From CAZEIW01 sp964512305 (lineage in GTDB: Bacteria; Pseudomonadota; Gammaproteobacteria; Burkholderiales; Burkholderiaceae_F): 64,000 nt of DNA. The notes beneath the pieces are model-generated. The model had not been told where the DNA came from and did not search any database. It saw nothing but the letters and a program-made list of their open reading frames with translations. This document shows positions 8,578-18,500 of this stretch, piece after piece. The DNA lies in contig CAZEIW010000019.1 of the NCBI GenBank assembly GCA_964512305.1, forward strand, positions 1 through 64,000, in the 5' to 3' direction. The position numbers were made by a program, and so were the translations under genes. Each line of letters opens with the position of its first letter. The first letter of the stretch is position 1.

Positions 8578-9447
8578 ATGTTCGGACCGATTGCGACTTC
8601 GGCGACCTCGAGCGCGCGGAGCGGCGCCTTCGAAGCGCCGCTGTCCACCGACGTCCTGCGACAGGCATTGGCCGCGACGGCGCCGGTCACCGTCGAGACC
8701 GTCGAGTCGACCGGGTCGACCAACGCCGATCTGCTTGCGCGCGCCCGCGCGCGAGCCCCGCGCGATCCGATCGTGCGGGCCACGCTGGAGCAGACCGCCG
8801 GTCGCGGACGGATGGGCCGGCGCTGGCATGCCGCGCGCGGCCACGCGCTGCTGTTCTCGATCGCGGCGCGCTGGCGGGGCGAGCTGGCCTGCGCGCCGGC
8901 GGTCACGCTGGCCTGCGGGGTGGCGGTGACCGAATGCCTGCGGCAGCGCGGCGTCGACGCCTGCCTGAAGTGGCCCAACGACGTGCTGCTCGACGGCCGC
9001 AAGCTGGCGGGCATCCTGGCCGAACTCGCGATCGACCCGGACGCGGGGGCGACGCTGGTGGTGGGGATCGGGTTGAACCTCAGGCTCGACCCCGCGCAGC
9101 GCGAGCGGATCGGCCGCCCGGCTGCCGATCTGTCGGAGCGCATCGATCCCGCGCGCCTGGCGCTCGAGCGCGAAAGCTGGATCGGCCGCCTGGCGGCCGC
9201 CGCGCTCGGCGCCCTGCGCGATGTCGAGCGGGATGGCTTCGCGCCCTTCCGCTCCCGCTTCGACGAGCGCTTCGCGTATCGCGGCCGCGCGGTCATGCTG
9301 ACGGGCGAAGGCACGATCGTTCGGGCTGGCATCGCGCGCGGCGTCGACGACGAGGGGCGGCTGCTGATCGACAACGGCGATGGCCTGCACGCCGCGGTCA
9401 GCGGCGAACTGTCGTTGCGCGAGGGCGACGCCCCGGTGGCCCGATGA
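8578..9447 (+). CDS. birA: Biotin--[acetyl-CoA-carboxylase] ligase, catalytic-domain-only form
   Basis: 289 residues. It activates biotin as biotinyl-AMP and transfers it to the biotin carboxyl carrier protein. The ligase core is clear: ESTGSTNADLL, the adenylate loop TAGRGRMGRRWHA, LKWPNDVLLDGRKLAGILAE, and GIGLNLRL. The N-terminal helix-turn-helix of the E. coli repressor-type BirA is absent, so this should be an enzyme without a DNA-binding role. The stop overlaps the coaX start by 4 nt (ATGA). BirA and CoaX are commonly paired in betaproteobacteria. Confidence 0.95.
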   Translation: MFGPIATSATSSARSGAFEAPLSTDVLRQALAATAPVTVETVESTGSTNADLLARARARAPRDPIVRATLEQTAGRGRMGRRWHAARGHALLFSIAARWRGELACAPAVTLACGVAVTECLRQRGVDACLKWPNDVLLDGRKLAGILAELAIDPDAGATLVVGIGLNLRLDPAQRERIGRPAADLSERIDPARLALERESWIGRLAAAALGALRDVERDGFAPFRSRFDERFAYRGRAVMLTGEGTIVRAGIARGVDDEGRLLIDNGDGLHAAVSGELSLREGDAPVAR

Positions 9448-10313
9448 ACTGGGTGCTGATCGACGCCGGCAATTCGGCGCTCAAGTGGGCGCTGGCGGGG
9501 TCCGACGAGCACCCGCCGCCGGCGGTGCACGCGCTCGAGATCGACTCGGACGATCTCGCGACGCGTCTTGCGGCCGCGCTTTCGGCTGCGTTGCCGGCCG
9601 CCGGCGCGGGAGCGCGCCAGGCCGCCGGGCCTGCCGGCGCGTTCGGCTGCAGCGTCGCCTCGGCGGCCGTGATGGAGGCGGTGGCGTCCGCCGTCGACGC
9701 GGCGGTCGCGCCGGCGCCCGGCTTGCTCTGGCTGCGCGCGCAACCGGGCTTCGAGCACGGCGGCATCCGGCTGCAAAATGGCTACCGCGATCCGGCGCAG
9801 CTCGGCGCCGACCGCTGGCACGCGATGATCGCGGCGCGCGCGAGGTTTCCCGACGAGCCACTCGTCGTCGTCGCCGCGGGCACCGCGACCACGATCGATG
9901 CGGTGACGCGGGATGGCCGCTTCGTGGGCGGCGTCATCGCACCCGGCATCCGGCTGATGCTCGGAAGCCTCGCAAGGGGCACCGCGCGCCTGCCGCTTGC
10001 CGCTGGCCGCCATGCGCCCCGCCCCGACAACACCGACGATGCGATCGCCACGGGCGTCCTCGAGGCGCAGCTGGGGGCGATCGAACGGCGCGCGCGCCGT
10101 CATGCCGACGACTGCGGGTCGGCAGTCCGCCTCGTGCTGTCGGGCGGACATGCCCCGGCGCTCGTGCCCTACCTCGCGGCAGGCGGCCCGATCGCAGCCG
10201 TGGCGCCCGAACCGGACCTCGTGCTGCGCGGCCTGTGGCATCGTGTCCGCGCCGAGCACGGACCGGTTGCCGGCGCGCGCGCCCTTGCGCGCCTGGACGA
10301 CCCGCTTCGATGA
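9444..10313 (+). CDS. coaX: Type III pantothenate kinase
   Basis: 289 residues. First step of coenzyme A synthesis, phosphorylating pantothenate. Actin-like ATPase motifs: LIDAGNSALKWAL at residues 4-16, then NGYRDPAQLGADRWHAMIAA (the GxDRW signature), VVAAGTATTIDAV and GGVIAPGIRLM. The ATG overlaps the birA stop and the stop overlaps the next ATG, so three genes are translationally coupled. Insensitivity to CoA feedback is a known feature of type III enzymes. Confidence 0.95.
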   Translation: MNWVLIDAGNSALKWALAGSDEHPPPAVHALEIDSDDLATRLAAALSAALPAAGAGARQAAGPAGAFGCSVASAAVMEAVASAVDAAVAPAPGLLWLRAQPGFEHGGIRLQNGYRDPAQLGADRWHAMIAARARFPDEPLVVVAAGTATTIDAVTRDGRFVGGVIAPGIRLMLGSLARGTARLPLAAGRHAPRPDNTDDAIATGVLEAQLGAIERRARRHADDCGSAVRLVLSGGHAPALVPYLAAGGPIAAVAPEPDLVLRGLWHRVRAEHGPVAGARALARLDDPLR

Positions 10314-11062
10314 GACTCCTGTTCCTGACCCTCCTGCTGGCCAATCTCGTGATGCTGGCCTGGCTGCACGGCGTGTTCGGGGACTCGCCCGACGGTGGTC
10401 GCGAGCCGTCGCGGCTTTCGCAACAGATCGAGCCCGACCGCATCCGCGTGCTCACCGAAACGGACCTCGGAAAGCTCCGCCAGCGCGTCGCTGAGGCCGC
10501 GCCGCGCCCGACGCCGCAGCCGGAGGCGCCCGCGGCGGCCGCACCCGCGAGCGCGGCCGGGAGCGCGCAGGCCGCCGCCGATTGCGTCGAGTTCGGCGAC
10601 TTCCTCACGGAGGCCGGCACCGCCCGCGCCCGTGACCGCCTGGCGGCGCTCAAGCTCGGCGAGCGCGTGGCCGCCCGCTCGGTGCAGACGGCCGGCTGGT
10701 ACATGGTCTATCTGCCGCCGGTGAAGACGCGCGCCGAGGTCGACCGGCGCGCCGGCGAGCTGCGCGATCTCGGGATTCGCGACGTGCTCGTGATCGCGGA
10801 CAACGCCGCAGGGCGGTTCAGCATCGCGCTCGGCTCGTTTCGCGATCCCGAGCTGGCGAAGCGGCATCTTGCCGACCTCGCGCAGCGCGGCGTGACCGAC
10901 GCCCGGGTCGCCGAGAAGCCCTCGACGGTCGCGGCAACGCGCTTTCGGATCACCGGGGTGGACGCGGCGCTGCGGCGGCAACTCGACGAAGTACAGAAGG
11001 ACTTCCCGCAGGAAAGGCTGCAATCCTGCGCGCCGTTGGGAGTGCAGGCCAGCTCGGGCTGA
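10310..11062 (+). CDS. SPOR-domain protein with N-terminal membrane anchor
   Basis: 250 residues. An N-terminal hydrophobic segment (RLLFLTLLLANLVMLAWLHG) anchors it in the inner membrane. An Ala/Pro-rich linker follows at about residues 65-90, then a region that fits a SPOR-like peptidoglycan-binding fold, with repeats such as GWYMVYLPPVKTRAEVDRR and FSIALGSFRDPELAKRHLADL. SPOR domains bind denuded glycans at the division site. It is translationally coupled to coaX. The fold assignment rests on pattern and on the usual betaproteobacterial order birA-coaX-SPOR. Confidence 0.75.
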   Translation: MRLLFLTLLLANLVMLAWLHGVFGDSPDGGREPSRLSQQIEPDRIRVLTETDLGKLRQRVAEAAPRPTPQPEAPAAAAPASAAGSAQAAADCVEFGDFLTEAGTARARDRLAALKLGERVAARSVQTAGWYMVYLPPVKTRAEVDRRAGELRDLGIRDVLVIADNAAGRFSIALGSFRDPELAKRHLADLAQRGVTDARVAEKPSTVAATRFRITGVDAALRRQLDEVQKDFPQERLQSCAPLGVQASSG

Positions 11063-11128
11063 TGGCCTGATGCGCGCCGGCCAGCGGCCCCCAGGTTTTC
11101 CGCGAGGGTCGGGCCGGCCGCCGGCGGC

Positions 11129-11605
11129 CTATGCCGCTGGGACGAACTTCAGGCACACGCCGTTGTTGCAGTAGCGCTTGCCGGTCGGCGCCGGGCCATC
11201 GTCGAACAGGTGCCCCTGGTGGCCGCCGCAGCGGGCGCAGTGATACTCGGTGCGCGGAAACACCAGCTTGTAGTCGGTCTTGGTGTCGACCGCGCCGGCA
11301 AGCGCCCTGAAGAAGCTCGGCCAGCCGGTGCCGCTGTCGTACTTCATGTCCGACGTGAACAAGGGCAGGCCGCAGCCGGCGCACTGGAAGGTTCCCTTCC
11401 GCTTCTCCGCGTTCAAGGGGCTGCTGAACGGATGTTCGGTGCCCTCGAGCCGCAGGACCTCGAACTGGGCCGGCGTCAGCTCGCCGCGCCATTCGGCGTC
11501 GCTGCGGACGACGCGATCCGGGCGCGACGGCTCGGACGCGGCCTGTGCGCGGCGCAGCGCGAAGCTGGCGCCTGCCAGGACGGAGAGGAAGTTTCGACGT
11601 TTCAT
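11129..11605 (-). CDS. msrB: Peptide-methionine (R)-S-oxide reductase MsrB, exported
   Basis: 158 residues. It reduces methionine-R-sulfoxide in damaged proteins. Zinc ligands are Cys75, Cys78, Cys123 and Cys126; the catalytic Cys146 lies in the RYC motif. The core YDSGTGWPSFF and HCARCGGHQGHLFDDGP are conserved. The N-terminus MKRRNFLSVLAGASFALRRAQA resembles a twin-arginine (Tat) leader, so the enzyme probably acts in the periplasm. The segment after the catalytic Cys reads NNGVC instead of the usual INSAS type, adding Cys151. A longer reading upstream has no support. Confidence 0.93.
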   Translation of the reverse strand: MKRRNFLSVLAGASFALRRAQAASEPSRPDRVVRSDAEWRGELTPAQFEVLRLEGTEHPFSSPLNAEKRKGTFQCAGCGLPLFTSDMKYDSGTGWPSFFRALAGAVDTKTDYKLVFPRTEYHCARCGGHQGHLFDDGPAPTGKRYCNNGVCLKFVPAA

Positions 11606-11838
11606 GCACTGTTCTCCGAATGCGTGGATCGACGCCCCATTGGTCGCCGGCCGAACCGCATTCTTACTCCATCCGATCCCCGAACGGCCCCGCAATCCCT
11701 TGCTGTCCGCAGGGGCGGCCACCGGCGTACCCGCGGCGGGGCAGCGGCAAGCGCGCCAACGTGTCGCCGTAGACTGATCGCGCACGGCCCGGGCGCGACA
11801 GGACCGCCCGCCCGGTCCGAACTACGGAGCGCGCCGCG

Positions 11839-13236
11839 ATGGAATTCCGGATCGAGCACGACACGATGGGCGAGGTCAAGGTTCCGGCCGACCGTTACTG
11901 GGGGGCGCAGACCCAGCGGTCCAAGGAAAACTTCACGATCGGCGGCCAGCTGATGCCGCTGGAGGTGATACGGGCGCTGGCCCTCGTGAAGAAGGCCGCC
12001 GCCCTGACCAACGTGGACGCCGGGGTCCTCAGCCCGGACAAAGGCGGCTGGATCGCCGCCGTCTGCGACGAGATCCTCGCCGGCCGGCACGACGACCAGT
12101 TCCCGCTGGTGGTCTGGCAGACGGGCTCCGGCACCCAGACGAACATGAACGTCAACGAAGTGATCGCAAACCGCGCGCACGTGCTCGCGGGCGGCAGCCT
12201 GGCGGACGCCCGCAAGCGCGTGCACCCGAACGACGACGTCAACCGGTCGCAGTCGACCAACGACGCCTTTCCGACCGCGATGCACGTCGCCGCCTACCGG
12301 TCGCTGGTCGAGCACGTGCTGCCGGCGTTGCGGCGCCTGCGCGAAACGCTGGATCGGAAGTCCCGCGCCCATCGGGACGTGGTCAAGATAGGGCGCACCC
12401 ACATGATGGACGCCACGCCGCTGACGCTCGGCCAGGAGCTGTCGGGCTTCGTCTCGCAGCTCGACCACGCCATGGTCGCGATCGGCGCCACCCTCGATCA
12501 CCTCTCCGAGCTCGCGCTCGGAGGCACCGCGGTCGGCACGGGGCTGAACGCCCCGCCGGGCTTCGGGGCGGCGGCCGCGCACCGCATCGCCGAGCTCACC
12601 GGCCATCCGTTCCGCAGCGCGGGGAACAAGTTCGAGGCGCTCGCCGCGCACGACGCGCTCGTGCACGCCTCGGGCGCCCTGAAGGCCGCCGCGGTGGGCC
12701 TGATGAAGATCGCCAACGACGTGCGCCTGCTCGCTTCCGGACCCCGCTGCGGCATCGGCGAGCTGCGGATCCCGGAGAACGAGCCGGGTTCGTCGATCAT
12801 GCCGGGCAAGGTCAACCCGACCCAGGTCGAGGCCCTGACCATGGTGTGCGCCCAGGTGATCGGCAACGACGTCGCGATCGGCGTCGCGGGGATGAGCGGC
12901 CAGTTGCAGCTCAATGCCTTCAAGCCGGTGATGATCGCCAACCTGCTCGCGTCGGCGCGGCTGCTGGGCGACGCCTGCGACTCGTTCGATCGGCACTGCG
13001 CGGCGGGGATCGAGCCCGTGCTGCCGGTGATTCGCCGCAACCTCGAGAATTCGCTCATGCTGGTGACCGCGCTCAGCCCCCACATCGGCTACGAGAATGC
13101 CGCGCGCATCGCGCACAAGGCGCACGCGGAGGGCAAGACGCTGCGCGAGGCCGCGATCGAGCTCGGGCAGGTGACCGACGAGGAGTTCTCGCGCTGGGTC
13201 CGTCCCGAGACGATGGTCGGCGAAACCATCCCATGA
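11839..13236 (+). CDS. fumC: Class II fumarate hydratase
   Basis: 465 residues. TCA-cycle enzyme interconverting fumarate and malate, without iron-sulfur clusters. N-terminal pattern EHDTMGEVKVPADRYWGAQTQRS, then TGSGTQTNMNVNEV, NRSQSTNDAFPTAMH, KIGRTHMMDATPLTLGQE, and the superfamily signature GSSIMPGKVNPTQ. Length and motifs fit FumC better than aspartase. It is convergent with the transporter gene that ends 18 bp away. The preceding 233 bp, shared with msrB, holds no gene; a weak -10-like TAGACT lies about 65 bp upstream. Confidence 0.96.
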   Translation: MEFRIEHDTMGEVKVPADRYWGAQTQRSKENFTIGGQLMPLEVIRALALVKKAAALTNVDAGVLSPDKGGWIAAVCDEILAGRHDDQFPLVVWQTGSGTQTNMNVNEVIANRAHVLAGGSLADARKRVHPNDDVNRSQSTNDAFPTAMHVAAYRSLVEHVLPALRRLRETLDRKSRAHRDVVKIGRTHMMDATPLTLGQELSGFVSQLDHAMVAIGATLDHLSELALGGTAVGTGLNAPPGFGAAAAHRIAELTGHPFRSAGNKFEALAAHDALVHASGALKAAAVGLMKIANDVRLLASGPRCGIGELRIPENEPGSSIMPGKVNPTQVEALTMVCAQVIGNDVAIGVAGMSGQLQLNAFKPVMIANLLASARLLGDACDSFDRHCAAGIEPVLPVIRRNLENSLMLVTALSPHIGYENAARIAHKAHAEGKTLREAAIELGQVTDEEFSRWVRPETMVGETIP

Positions 13237-13254
13237 AACCGCCAGAAGCCGAGG

Positions 13255-14532
13255 TCACCCTCCCGCGCCGGCCGGTGTTGCGGCCGGGCCCACCGGCCCG
13301 GTGGCGAACGGCTTCTCCGGCTGCATGGTCGTCGTCAGCAGGATTCCGACGACCATCAGGATCATGCTGCCCACGAACGGCAGGTCCCAGTTGCCCGTCA
13401 GGTCGATCAGGAAGCCGCCCACCGGCGGCGAGATGATCGCCGCCAGCGCGGATCCGGTATTCATCATCCCGCTCGCCGTGCCCGAGAACTCCGGCGCGAT
13501 GTCCATGGGGATCGCCCACATCGGCCCGATCGTCATCTCGGCGAAGAAGAAGCCGGCCGACAGGCAAGCCAGCGACACGTACAGGTCGTGCGTGAAGGGC
13601 AGCGGCAGCAGCGACAGCAGCGTCAGGCACATGCATATGGCGACCATCGTGCAGCGCGCGAGCCTCAGGCGCCCGGTGCGCGCAAGGATGCGGTCGGACA
13701 CGATGCCGCCCAGCGTGTCGCCGACCACCCCGGCCACGAATACGCTCGACGCGAACAGGGCCGACTTCTTCAGGTCGAGCTGGTAGCTGTGCAGGAAATA
13801 CTGCGGGATCCAGCTCAGGAACAGCCATAGCGTCCAGCCGTAGCAGAAATAGACCACCGTCACCGGCGCCATGCGCCGGAAAAGAGGGCCCCACGGCACC
13901 GACCCCGACCGCGGCGCGGGAGGCTGCAGCACCGCCAGCTCCTCGGGCGTGATGCGCGGATGGTCCTCGGGGCGTTCGGTGAAGGTCAGCGCCCAGGCGA
14001 CCACCCACACGAAACTGACGGCACCCAGCACGTAGAACGAGGTGCGCCAGCCGGACCAGGTCATGATCAGCGCCACCAGGTACGGCGTCACCGAGTTGCC
14101 GATGCGCGACCCCGCATGCGTGAAACCCTGCACGAAACCGCGCCGGGCGTGCGCGAACCAGCGCGACATCGCGCTGGTCGCCGCGGGGAACGTTGCGCCT
14201 TCGCCCAGGCCGAGCAGCACGCGCGCCGCAAGCATCGTCGCCAGCCCGCCGGCCATGCCGGTCAGCACGGTCGCCACCGCCCAGATCAGCGAGCAGACCA
14301 GCAGGGTCCGGCGCGCCCCGAAGCGGTCGCTGACCCAGCCGCCGATGATCTGGAACAGGAAGTAGGGGTAGGCGAAGGCCGAGAACACGAAGCCGACCTG
14401 CGTGTTGGACAGCCCGAATTCCTTGCCGAAACCCGCCGCCGCGGTGCTCACGTTGACCCGGTCCACGTAGGTGATGAAGTACATCAGGACCAGCATCATC
14501 AGCACGACAGTCGTGGCGCGGAAGCCCTTCAC
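13255..14532 (-). CDS. MFS transporter, anion:cation symporter (ACS) family
   Basis: 425 residues, 12 predicted TM segments. The N-terminal half has the ACS pattern (YFITYVDRVNVSTAAAGF, then QVGFVFSAFAYPYFLFQI and GGWVSDRFGARRTLL, the MFS motif A). The charged stretch GEGATFPAATSAMSRWFAHARRG is also typical. Family members take up organic anions such as hexuronates, glucarate, phthalate or tartrate; which one cannot be told here. The GTG start is chosen because AGGAGA lies 5 nt upstream. It is divergent from the ACT-like gene, with about 170 bp between them. Confidence 0.88.
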   Translation of the reverse strand: MKGFRATTVVLMMLVLMYFITYVDRVNVSTAAAGFGKEFGLSNTQVGFVFSAFAYPYFLFQIIGGWVSDRFGARRTLLVCSLIWAVATVLTGMAGGLATMLAARVLLGLGEGATFPAATSAMSRWFAHARRGFVQGFTHAGSRIGNSVTPYLVALIMTWSGWRTSFYVLGAVSFVWVVAWALTFTERPEDHPRITPEELAVLQPPAPRSGSVPWGPLFRRMAPVTVVYFCYGWTLWLFLSWIPQYFLHSYQLDLKKSALFASSVFVAGVVGDTLGGIVSDRILARTGRLRLARCTMVAICMCLTLLSLLPLPFTHDLYVSLACLSAGFFFAEMTIGPMWAIPMDIAPEFSGTASGMMNTGSALAAIISPPVGGFLIDLTGNWDLPFVGSMILMVVGILLTTTMQPEKPFATGPVGPAATPAGAGG

Positions 14533-14702
14533 CGATGTCTCCTCTGGGTGAGTCCGGACGCGAAGCGCGGCAGGAACCGGCAACCTTTGCGCGGGAGTAC
14601 CCGGATCCGGATTTCGGGGGCAAACTACTCCCTTCAGCCGGACGTGACAATCGATACGCGCCGCAACGGCGTCATCGCGCGGCGGATCCAACGGAGGCGC
14701 AC

Positions 14703-15116
14703 ATGGCCGATTCGATACGCAAGGTCGATTACTTCTACGTGACGGTCCCCGACACGCCGGGACAGGGCGCGAAGATCCTGTCGTCGCTCGCCGCCGAGGG
14801 CGTCAACCTGCTCGCCTTCTCCGGCTTTCCCAGCAACCGCAAGGGGCAGCTCGACCTCGTGCCCGAGGATCCGGCGGCATTCAAGCTTGCCGCGAAGAAG
14901 CTCAAGCTCAAGCTCAGTGCGCGCAAGACCGCCTTCCTGGTGCAGGGGGACGATCGTGTCGGCGCGATGAACGAGACCCTGGACAAGCTTGCCGGCGCGA
15001 AGATCAACGTCACGGCGCTCGACGCGGTCTGCAGCGGCGGCGGGCGCTACGCGGCCATCTTCTGGGTCAAGCCGCTGTCGGTGTCGAAGGCGGCCAGGCT
15101 TCTCGGCGCGAGCTGA
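14703..15116 (+). CDS. Small ACT-domain-like protein
   Basis: 137 residues, preceded by a good GGAGG site. The sequence looks like two tandem ACT-like modules: VDYFYVTVPDTPGQGAKILS then AAEGVNLLAFSGFP, and FLVQGDDRVGAMNETLDKLA then AKINVTALDAV. ACT modules bind small ligands, usually amino acids, and regulate enzymes. The protein is free-standing and its partner is unknown. It has no TM segment or signal peptide. Confidence 0.65.
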   Translation: MADSIRKVDYFYVTVPDTPGQGAKILSSLAAEGVNLLAFSGFPSNRKGQLDLVPEDPAAFKLAAKKLKLKLSARKTAFLVQGDDRVGAMNETLDKLAGAKINVTALDAVCSGGGRYAAIFWVKPLSVSKAARLLGAS

Positions 15117-15143
15117 CCGAAGCGACCTGACGCGCCCGGGTAC

Positions 15144-15599
15144 TCACGCCGCGGCGGCGGATTCGAGGCGCGCGCGCATCCGCTCGGCGAGCTCGGGCAG
15201 GCGCCGGTGCCGCGCCGCGATGCGCTCCGGATCCGGGTCGCGCTGGCGCTCGCCCCAGACCGACTGCGGAAAGTGGGCATCGCCGGCGAAACGCGGAATC
15301 ACGTGCCAGTGCAGGTGCGGCACGAGGTTGCCGAAGCTGGCGAGATTGACCTTGTCCGGCGCCAGCACCTCGCGCAGCGCAGCCTCGACGGCGAACACCG
15401 CCCTCATCATGCGGCCGCGCGCGCCGGCATCGAGGTCGCTCATCTCGCGCACGTGCCGGTCCCAGATCACGCGCGCGAAGCCCGGGTAGTCGGCGTCCTC
15501 GACCAGAACGACGCGCAGCTCGCCGTCGCGCCAGACGAGCCGGCCGCCCTCCGCGGCGCAAAGATGGCAGCCGGCGGGGGCCGGCTCCGGCACACTCAC
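15144..15599 (-). CDS. HIT-family nucleotide hydrolase/transferase
   Basis: 151 residues. The histidine-triad motif HLHWHVIPRF is present near residue 100, giving the catalytic HxHxH. CHLC near the N-terminus could be a zinc-binding pair. HIT proteins cleave nucleoside phosphoramidates or dinucleoside polyphosphates. The GTG start overlaps the stop of the giant oxidoreductase gene by 4 nt (GTGA), so the two are probably co-translated. A very long in-frame reading upstream is a shadow of that gene. Confidence 0.85.
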   Translation of the reverse strand: MSVPEPAPAGCHLCAAEGGRLVWRDGELRVVLVEDADYPGFARVIWDRHVREMSDLDAGARGRMMRAVFAVEAALREVLAPDKVNLASFGNLVPHLHWHVIPRFAGDAHFPQSVWGERQRDPDPERIAARHRRLPELAERMRARLESAAAA

Positions 15600-18500
15600 A
15601 CGAGCACCCGTTCGATGCCGCCCTGGCCCGCGCGCGCGACGTACTCGGGCAGCCAGTTCTCGCCCAGCAGCCTGCGCGCGATCTCGACCACGATGTAGTC
15701 GGCGTCGACGTCGACGTCGTCGTTGTAGCGCTTCAGGCCCTGCAGGCACGACGGGCACGAGGTCAGCACCCGGACGTCGCCGTCGAAGCCGTCGGCGCGC
15801 ATGCGCCCTGCATCGCTGCGCAGCTCCTCTTCCTTGCGGAACCGCACCTGCGTCGAGATGTCGGGACGCGACAGCGCCAGCGTGCCGCTCTCGCCGCAGC
15901 AGCGGTCGCTCCTGGCGATGCGCGTGCCGTCGGCCGCCGCGATCAGGCCGTTGACCGTCTGCAGCGGGTCGCGCAGCTTCATCGGGCTGTGGCAGGGGTC
16001 GTGGTACAGGTAGCGCACGCCGCGCACGCCTTCCAGCCTCACGCCCTTTTCGAGCAGGTATTCGTGGATGTCCAGGATGCGGCAGCCCGGGAAGATCTCC
16101 TCGAATTTGTAACCCTGCAGCTGGTCGTAGCAGGTGCCGCAGCTCACGACCACGGTCTTGATGTCCAGGTAGTTCAGCGTGTTGGCGACCCGGTGCAGCA
16201 GCACGCGGTTGTCGGTGATGATCTTCTCGGCGCGATCGAACTGCCCGGCGCCGCGCTGCGGGTACCCGCAGCACAGGTAGCCCGGGGGCAGCACGGTCTG
16301 CACGCCGACGTGCCACAGCATCGCCTGGGTCGCCAGCCCCACCTGCGAGAACAGGCGCTCCGACCCGCACCCCGGGAAATAGAACACCGCCTCGGCATCG
16401 CCCGACGCGCGCGCGGGGTCGCGGATGATCGGCACGTAGCGCGTGTCCTCGACGTCGAGCAGCGCGCGCGCGGTCTTCTTCGGCAACCCGCCCGGCATCT
16501 TCTTGTTGACGAAGTGGATCACCTGCGCCGCCAGCGGCGCGCGGCCGGTCGATGCCGGCGGCTGCCGGGTCTGGGCGCGCGCGCTCAGCGCGAACGCCCG
16601 GTTGGCCAGCCGCTGGGCGCGGTAGCCCCAGTCGATCATCGCCTTGCGCGCGAGCTTGATCGTCTCGGGGTTGGTGGCGTTCAGGAACAGCATCGCCGCC
16701 GCGGTGCCGGGGTTGAAGCGCCGGTGGCCGGTGCGGCGCAGCAGGTCGCGCATCGCCATCGACACGTCGCCGAAATCGATGTCGACCGGGCAGGGCGCCG
16801 CGCACTTGTGGCACAGCGTGCAGTGGTCGCCGACGTCGGAGAACTCGTCCCAGTGCCGCAGCGAGATGCCGCGCCGCGTCTGCTCCTCGTACAGGAAGGC
16901 CTCGATCAGCAGCGACGCGGCGAGGATCTTGTTGCGCGGCGAGTACAGCAGGTTGGCGCGCGGCACGTGGGTGGCGCAGACCGGCTTGCACTTGCCGCAC
17001 CGCACGCAGTCCTTGATCGCATCCGAGACGCTCTTGATGTCGCTCTGCTGCATGATCAGCGACTCGTGGCCGAGCAGGCTGAAGCTGGGCGTGTAGGCGA
17101 GGCTCAGGTCGGCGCCCGGCAGGAGCTTGCCGCGGTTGAAGCGGCCCTCGGGGTCGACGCGCCGCTTGAAGGCGCGGAACTCGCGCAGCTCGCCGTCGTC
17201 GAGGTACTCGAGCTTGGTGATGCCGATCCCGTGCTCGCCCGAGATCACGCCGCCGAGCGCGCGCGCGATGCCCATGATCCGCGCCACCGCGCGCCCCGCC
17301 TCCTGCAGCATCGCGTAGTTGTCGGAATTGACCGGGATGTTGGTGTGCACGTTGCCGTCGCCCGCGTGCATGTGCAGGGCGACGAAAACGCGCGACCTGA
17401 GCACGCGCGCGTGGATCGCATCGAGCTCGGCCAGCAGCGGCGCAAAGGCGCCGCCGCTGAAGACGAGGTGCAGCGCGGCGCGCACCTCGCTCTTCCACGA
17501 GATCCGGATCGTGCGGTCCTGCAGCAGGTCGAAGACGGTGCCGCGCCTGCCTGCCGCCTGCCGGTAGCCGAGCGCTTCCAGCGCAGGGCCCGCCGACTCG
17601 AGCGGCGAGTCGAGGCCGCGCAGCAGGTGCGACCAGCGCGCCCGCACCGCGGCGATCAGCTCCAGCGCGCGCGCGACCCGGTCGCCGACGATCTGCTCGC
17701 GCGGCAGACGGTCGATGTCGGCGTCGCCGGTCTTGCCGAGGCGGAAGTCGCCCGCCACATGGCCCTGCAGCGCATCGAGCAGCGCCAGCTTGTTGCCGGC
17801 CGAGAGCTCGATGTTGATGCGCTCGATCGCGTCGGTGTACTCGCCCATGCGGGCGAGCGGGATCACGACGTCTTCGTTGATCTTGAACGCGTTGGTGTGC
17901 CGCGCGATCGCGGCGGTCTTGGCGCGGTCGACCCAGAAGGCCCTGCGCGACTCGGCGCTGACCGCGACGAAGCCCTCGCCGCTGCGGCCGTTGGCCATCC
18001 GCACGACGTCCGAGGCGGCGCGCGCCACCGAGTCCTCGTCGTCGCCGACGATGTCGCCCAGCAGCACCATCTTGGGCAGGGTGCCGCGCGGCGACTTGGT
18101 CGTGTAGCCGACGGCGCGCAGATAGCGCTCGTCGAGGTGCTCGAGGCCGGCCAGGATCGCGCCTCCCGGCCGCCGGTCGAGGTGGTCCTTGATCTCGACA
18201 ATGGCGGGGATCGCATCGCGCGCCTGGCCGAAGAACTCCAGGCACACGGTGCGCGTGCAGCCCGGCATCCGGTGCACGACCCAGCGGGCGCAGGTGATCA
18301 AGCCGTCGCAGCCCTCCTTCTGGACGCCCGGCAGCCCGCCCAGGAACTTGTCGGTCACGTCCTTGCCGAGGCCCGACTTGCGGAACCGCGCGCCGTCGAT
18401 CTCGAGCCGCTCGCGCCGCAGCTCGCGCGCGGCGCCGGCCGGCTGGGCGCCGTCCTTCCAGACCAGATCGAAGCGCGCGAGCGGCGCCTCGTGGATCTTG

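Noticed and set aside
5784..10313. 1509-residue plus-strand open frame spanning several genes
   Set aside because: Only its last 289 codons (coaX) are coding; upstream parts are antisense to nagA and the kinase and out of frame with birA.
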